A DNA stretch of 64,000 nt. Source: Cryptomeria japonica (taxonomy: Eukaryota; Streptophyta; Pinopsida; Cupressales; Cupressaceae). Made by a program: the position numbers and the translations under genes. Where the stretch lies: positions 231,201,733-231,265,732 of the forward strand of contig NC_081414.1 in NCBI RefSeq assembly GCF_030272615.1, in the 5' to 3' direction. The notes below the pieces were generated by a model, which did no database searches, was not told where the DNA came from, and worked only from the letters and a program-made list of their open reading frames with translations. Shown here one piece after another: positions 62,521-64,000 of the stretch; the first letter of the stretch is position 1; every line of letters starts with the position of its first letter.

Positions 62521-63440
62521 GTCAAACTCTGTTTGTTCCCAACCTCCAAATCCGTCTCCCTCTATAGCTTATGGCTTCCCCGCCAATGCTTAGCTGCAGG
62601 CTTCTTTCTCACAGTACGGACAACCACAACACTTACCGTGACATCTCTAATGCCCTTCGCCCAACTCCAACAAGTGTACTGTATCTCAAAAATAAACTGG
62701 GGGTCTGGGGGCAGTGCCCCCAACGGGGTCGAGGGGCAACGCCCCTCGCGGGGTCTGGGGGCAGCACCAACACCAATTTACAACCCTCAGAACCATATGA
62801 AATTCCATGGCGCACATCATTTATGTGATATTTTAAGATGCAAAAACCCTTCTTCTCCACTCTAAATTTCCAGTGTCCTAGCTCTAGACTCCATCGAATG
62901 ATTTTAAATCTGGTCGTCATTTTGTTTTTGTTTTTTTTTCTTGTTTTCCACTGTAATGTCCCCGATGGCACCCTGGCCCTACAACCTCTCCCCGTACGGT
63001 CAACAACAGCACTGACACCTCCAATCGTATGGCCACCTTCCCGTGCGGTCAACACCCCTCCACCGTACGGCTGTGTTTGTTTGTGCGGTGCTGCGTTTAT
63101 GGTTGCGTTGTTGTGCGCGCATCTCTCCTTTTTTTCTCTTCGGTGGTTCCACCGTTTGGTGGTTCCGTCGTCGGTGGTCCCACCGTTTGGTGGCTCCACT
63201 GCCGGTGGTCCACCGTACGGTGGCCCCCACCATCGTGCGCCTTCTTTTTCTTTTCTTTTTTTTTCTAGTCGTACGGCCGTACTGTGTTTTTTTTGTACAG
63301 TCGTCGTACGGACCGCAAGGTTTTTTATATATATTTTTTCCCCGGCCGTATGGACCGGTACGGCCGTACATTTTTTTTGTTTTTTTTTCCCCAATTTAGT
63401 TGTCTAGAGAGTCGTCGGCTCGGGTCCCCTGTCTCTGGGA
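62521..63440 (-). other. U spacer, GC-rich with CCGTACGG motifs and a GC hairpin block
   Basis: Corresponds to V 54656-55690. CCGTACGG or CGTACGG occurs near 62991, 63071, 63211, 63273, 63305 and 63356, with repeated GGTGGTTCC / CCACCGTTTGGTGG words. Two strong hairpins, GGGGGCAGTGCCCCC (62707-62721) and GAGGGGCAACGCCCCTC (62731-62747), may belong to a separate small repeat. Long open frames here are composition artefacts. Confidence 0.5.
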
Positions 63441-63447
63441 TCGCCCT

Positions 63448-64000
63448 TCATCCTTCTCGAGTGTCCTTCCGGCCTCTCGGGTCCCCTACGTGCTTTGCGT
63501 GGTAGAGTTTCAATTTGGATCCGTTGGTGGCAAGTCTATTTTCAATGGCCATCTGAAGACCTGGAACCACAAATTCTACAGGGACCACGATCTCCTTCCC
63601 GTACATAAGAAGAAGAATAATAAAGATTTTGAAAGCTGCAGCCTTCCACACAAGGTTCCAATCGTTGCCGACACAATTGATCTTCGAATTATCTACGTCA
63701 CCAAGGTTTGGGGCGTCTCCCATCCAATATTCTATGTATTCTGGTAGGTACACCTCCTTTGTTACTTGCTCTGGTTCCTCTACTTCGAGCCTGTAGCTCT
63801 GGAACATTTCATAATCCTCCATCTGCCAATGGAAGAGCCCGTTCAACGACCCTATCTCATCCTCAGAGCACTCTCCTAGTTTGAGAATCCCTTCGTCATT
63901 GGGCTCCCTCCAGCCTCGTCCTTCGTTCCTCAGGTTGCCTTCTCCTTCACCCTCCGATTTCGAAGATGATGCCAGTTCCTCACTATCTAACTGTGTCCCG
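63448..64000 (-). pseudogene. pol: U Pol with RT-RNase H-integrase core deleted in frame
   Basis: Open from the window edge. Reads GILKLGECSEDE and NGLFHWQMEDYEMFQ, matching the end of V Gag-protease but with no stop there. It then runs to VGNDWNLVWKAAAFKIF and at once to LLLMYGKEIVVPVEF, which in V lie 2.3 kb apart (about 51990 and 54259). A second join links MAIENRLA to NGSKLKLY (about 300 bp lost relative to V). The frame stays open across both joins. The product would have no polymerase, RNase H or integrase activity. It shows the undamaged state of two V stop codons (Q at 51715, W at 51811). Confidence 0.85.

Larger units (their letters stand above)
61646..64000 (-). mobile_element. Element U: third Athila-like family member, pol core deleted, runs off the window
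   Basis: On the minus strand: end of protease, fused stub of integrase C-terminus, GC-rich spacer, aORF2 tail, G-rich polypurine tract, and a 265-bp LTR that ends ...GGGCAAACA at 61646. The adjacent GTTGT (61641-61645) is the candidate target duplication; the other end is outside. LTR ends and tract match X and V in layout. Confidence 0.75.

Noticed and set aside
62633-63394. Long open frames on both strands of the U spacer
   Set aside because: Several overlapping frames open at once over CCGTACGG and GGTGG repeats, which indicates composition bias, not genes.

Overview
The window reads as nuclear DNA of a seed plant with a large, repeat-packed genome. A gymnosperm is my best guess, from the style of the retroelements, but I cannot prove it. 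I see no host gene: everything recognisable is a transposable element or its wreckage, much of it nested.

Layout. 1-3409: unassigned AT-rich DNA, then a 5'-truncated member (copy 1) of a large protein family called aORF1 here, with a TATA/poly(A) tail. 3418-7695: an hAT DNA transposon with a six-exon transposase. 7696-19650: an open Ty3/gypsy pol that lacks gag and the protease active site, a polypurine tract, palindromic tandem repeats, an intact 1210-aa aORF1 (copy 3) and its tail. 19805-24207: aORF1 copy 2, broken, between two related LTR-tail sequences. 24938-26825: a 1.9-kb solo LTR. 28087-34744 (minus) and 39903-46546 (plus): two related 6.65-kb units, each with TG...CA ends, a perfect 5-bp target-site duplication, no terminal direct repeats, and an aORF1 gene inside (copy 4 broken, copy 5 intact).

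35775-58653 is an Athila-like gypsy element (X) with most of pol deleted. It has been entered by a 1.9-kb solo LTR (Z, TSD ATAGC), by the 6.65-kb unit Y (TSD CCACG) and, in its 3' LTR, by a full-length relative V (48593-58403, TSD GTTGG, LTRs 97% identical). V encodes a small ORF1 that overlaps gag at TAATG, a Gag-protease with four zinc knuckles, a pol broken by 8 stops and about 3 frameshifts, and a downstream coiled-coil protein (aORF2). 58724-61645 is a tRNA-iMet-primed gypsy fragment T, cut by a third family member U (minus, running off the right edge), which has lost its RT-RNase H-integrase core.

Main result. In all five aORF1 copies the gene lies upstream of a TATA box and poly(A)-like signals. 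In the two units with clean ends, gene and promoter together lie inside one integrase-type insertion. The simplest reading is a retrotransposon family whose very long LTR carries a protein gene in U3, downstream of the polypurine tract, so that every solo LTR keeps the gene. The LTRs also carry arrays of short palindromes before the gene and, in copies 4 and 5, eight copies of a 13-nt motif after the promoter. The neighbouring pol has a second RNase H placed before RT, while its ordinary RNase H has lost catalytic residues.
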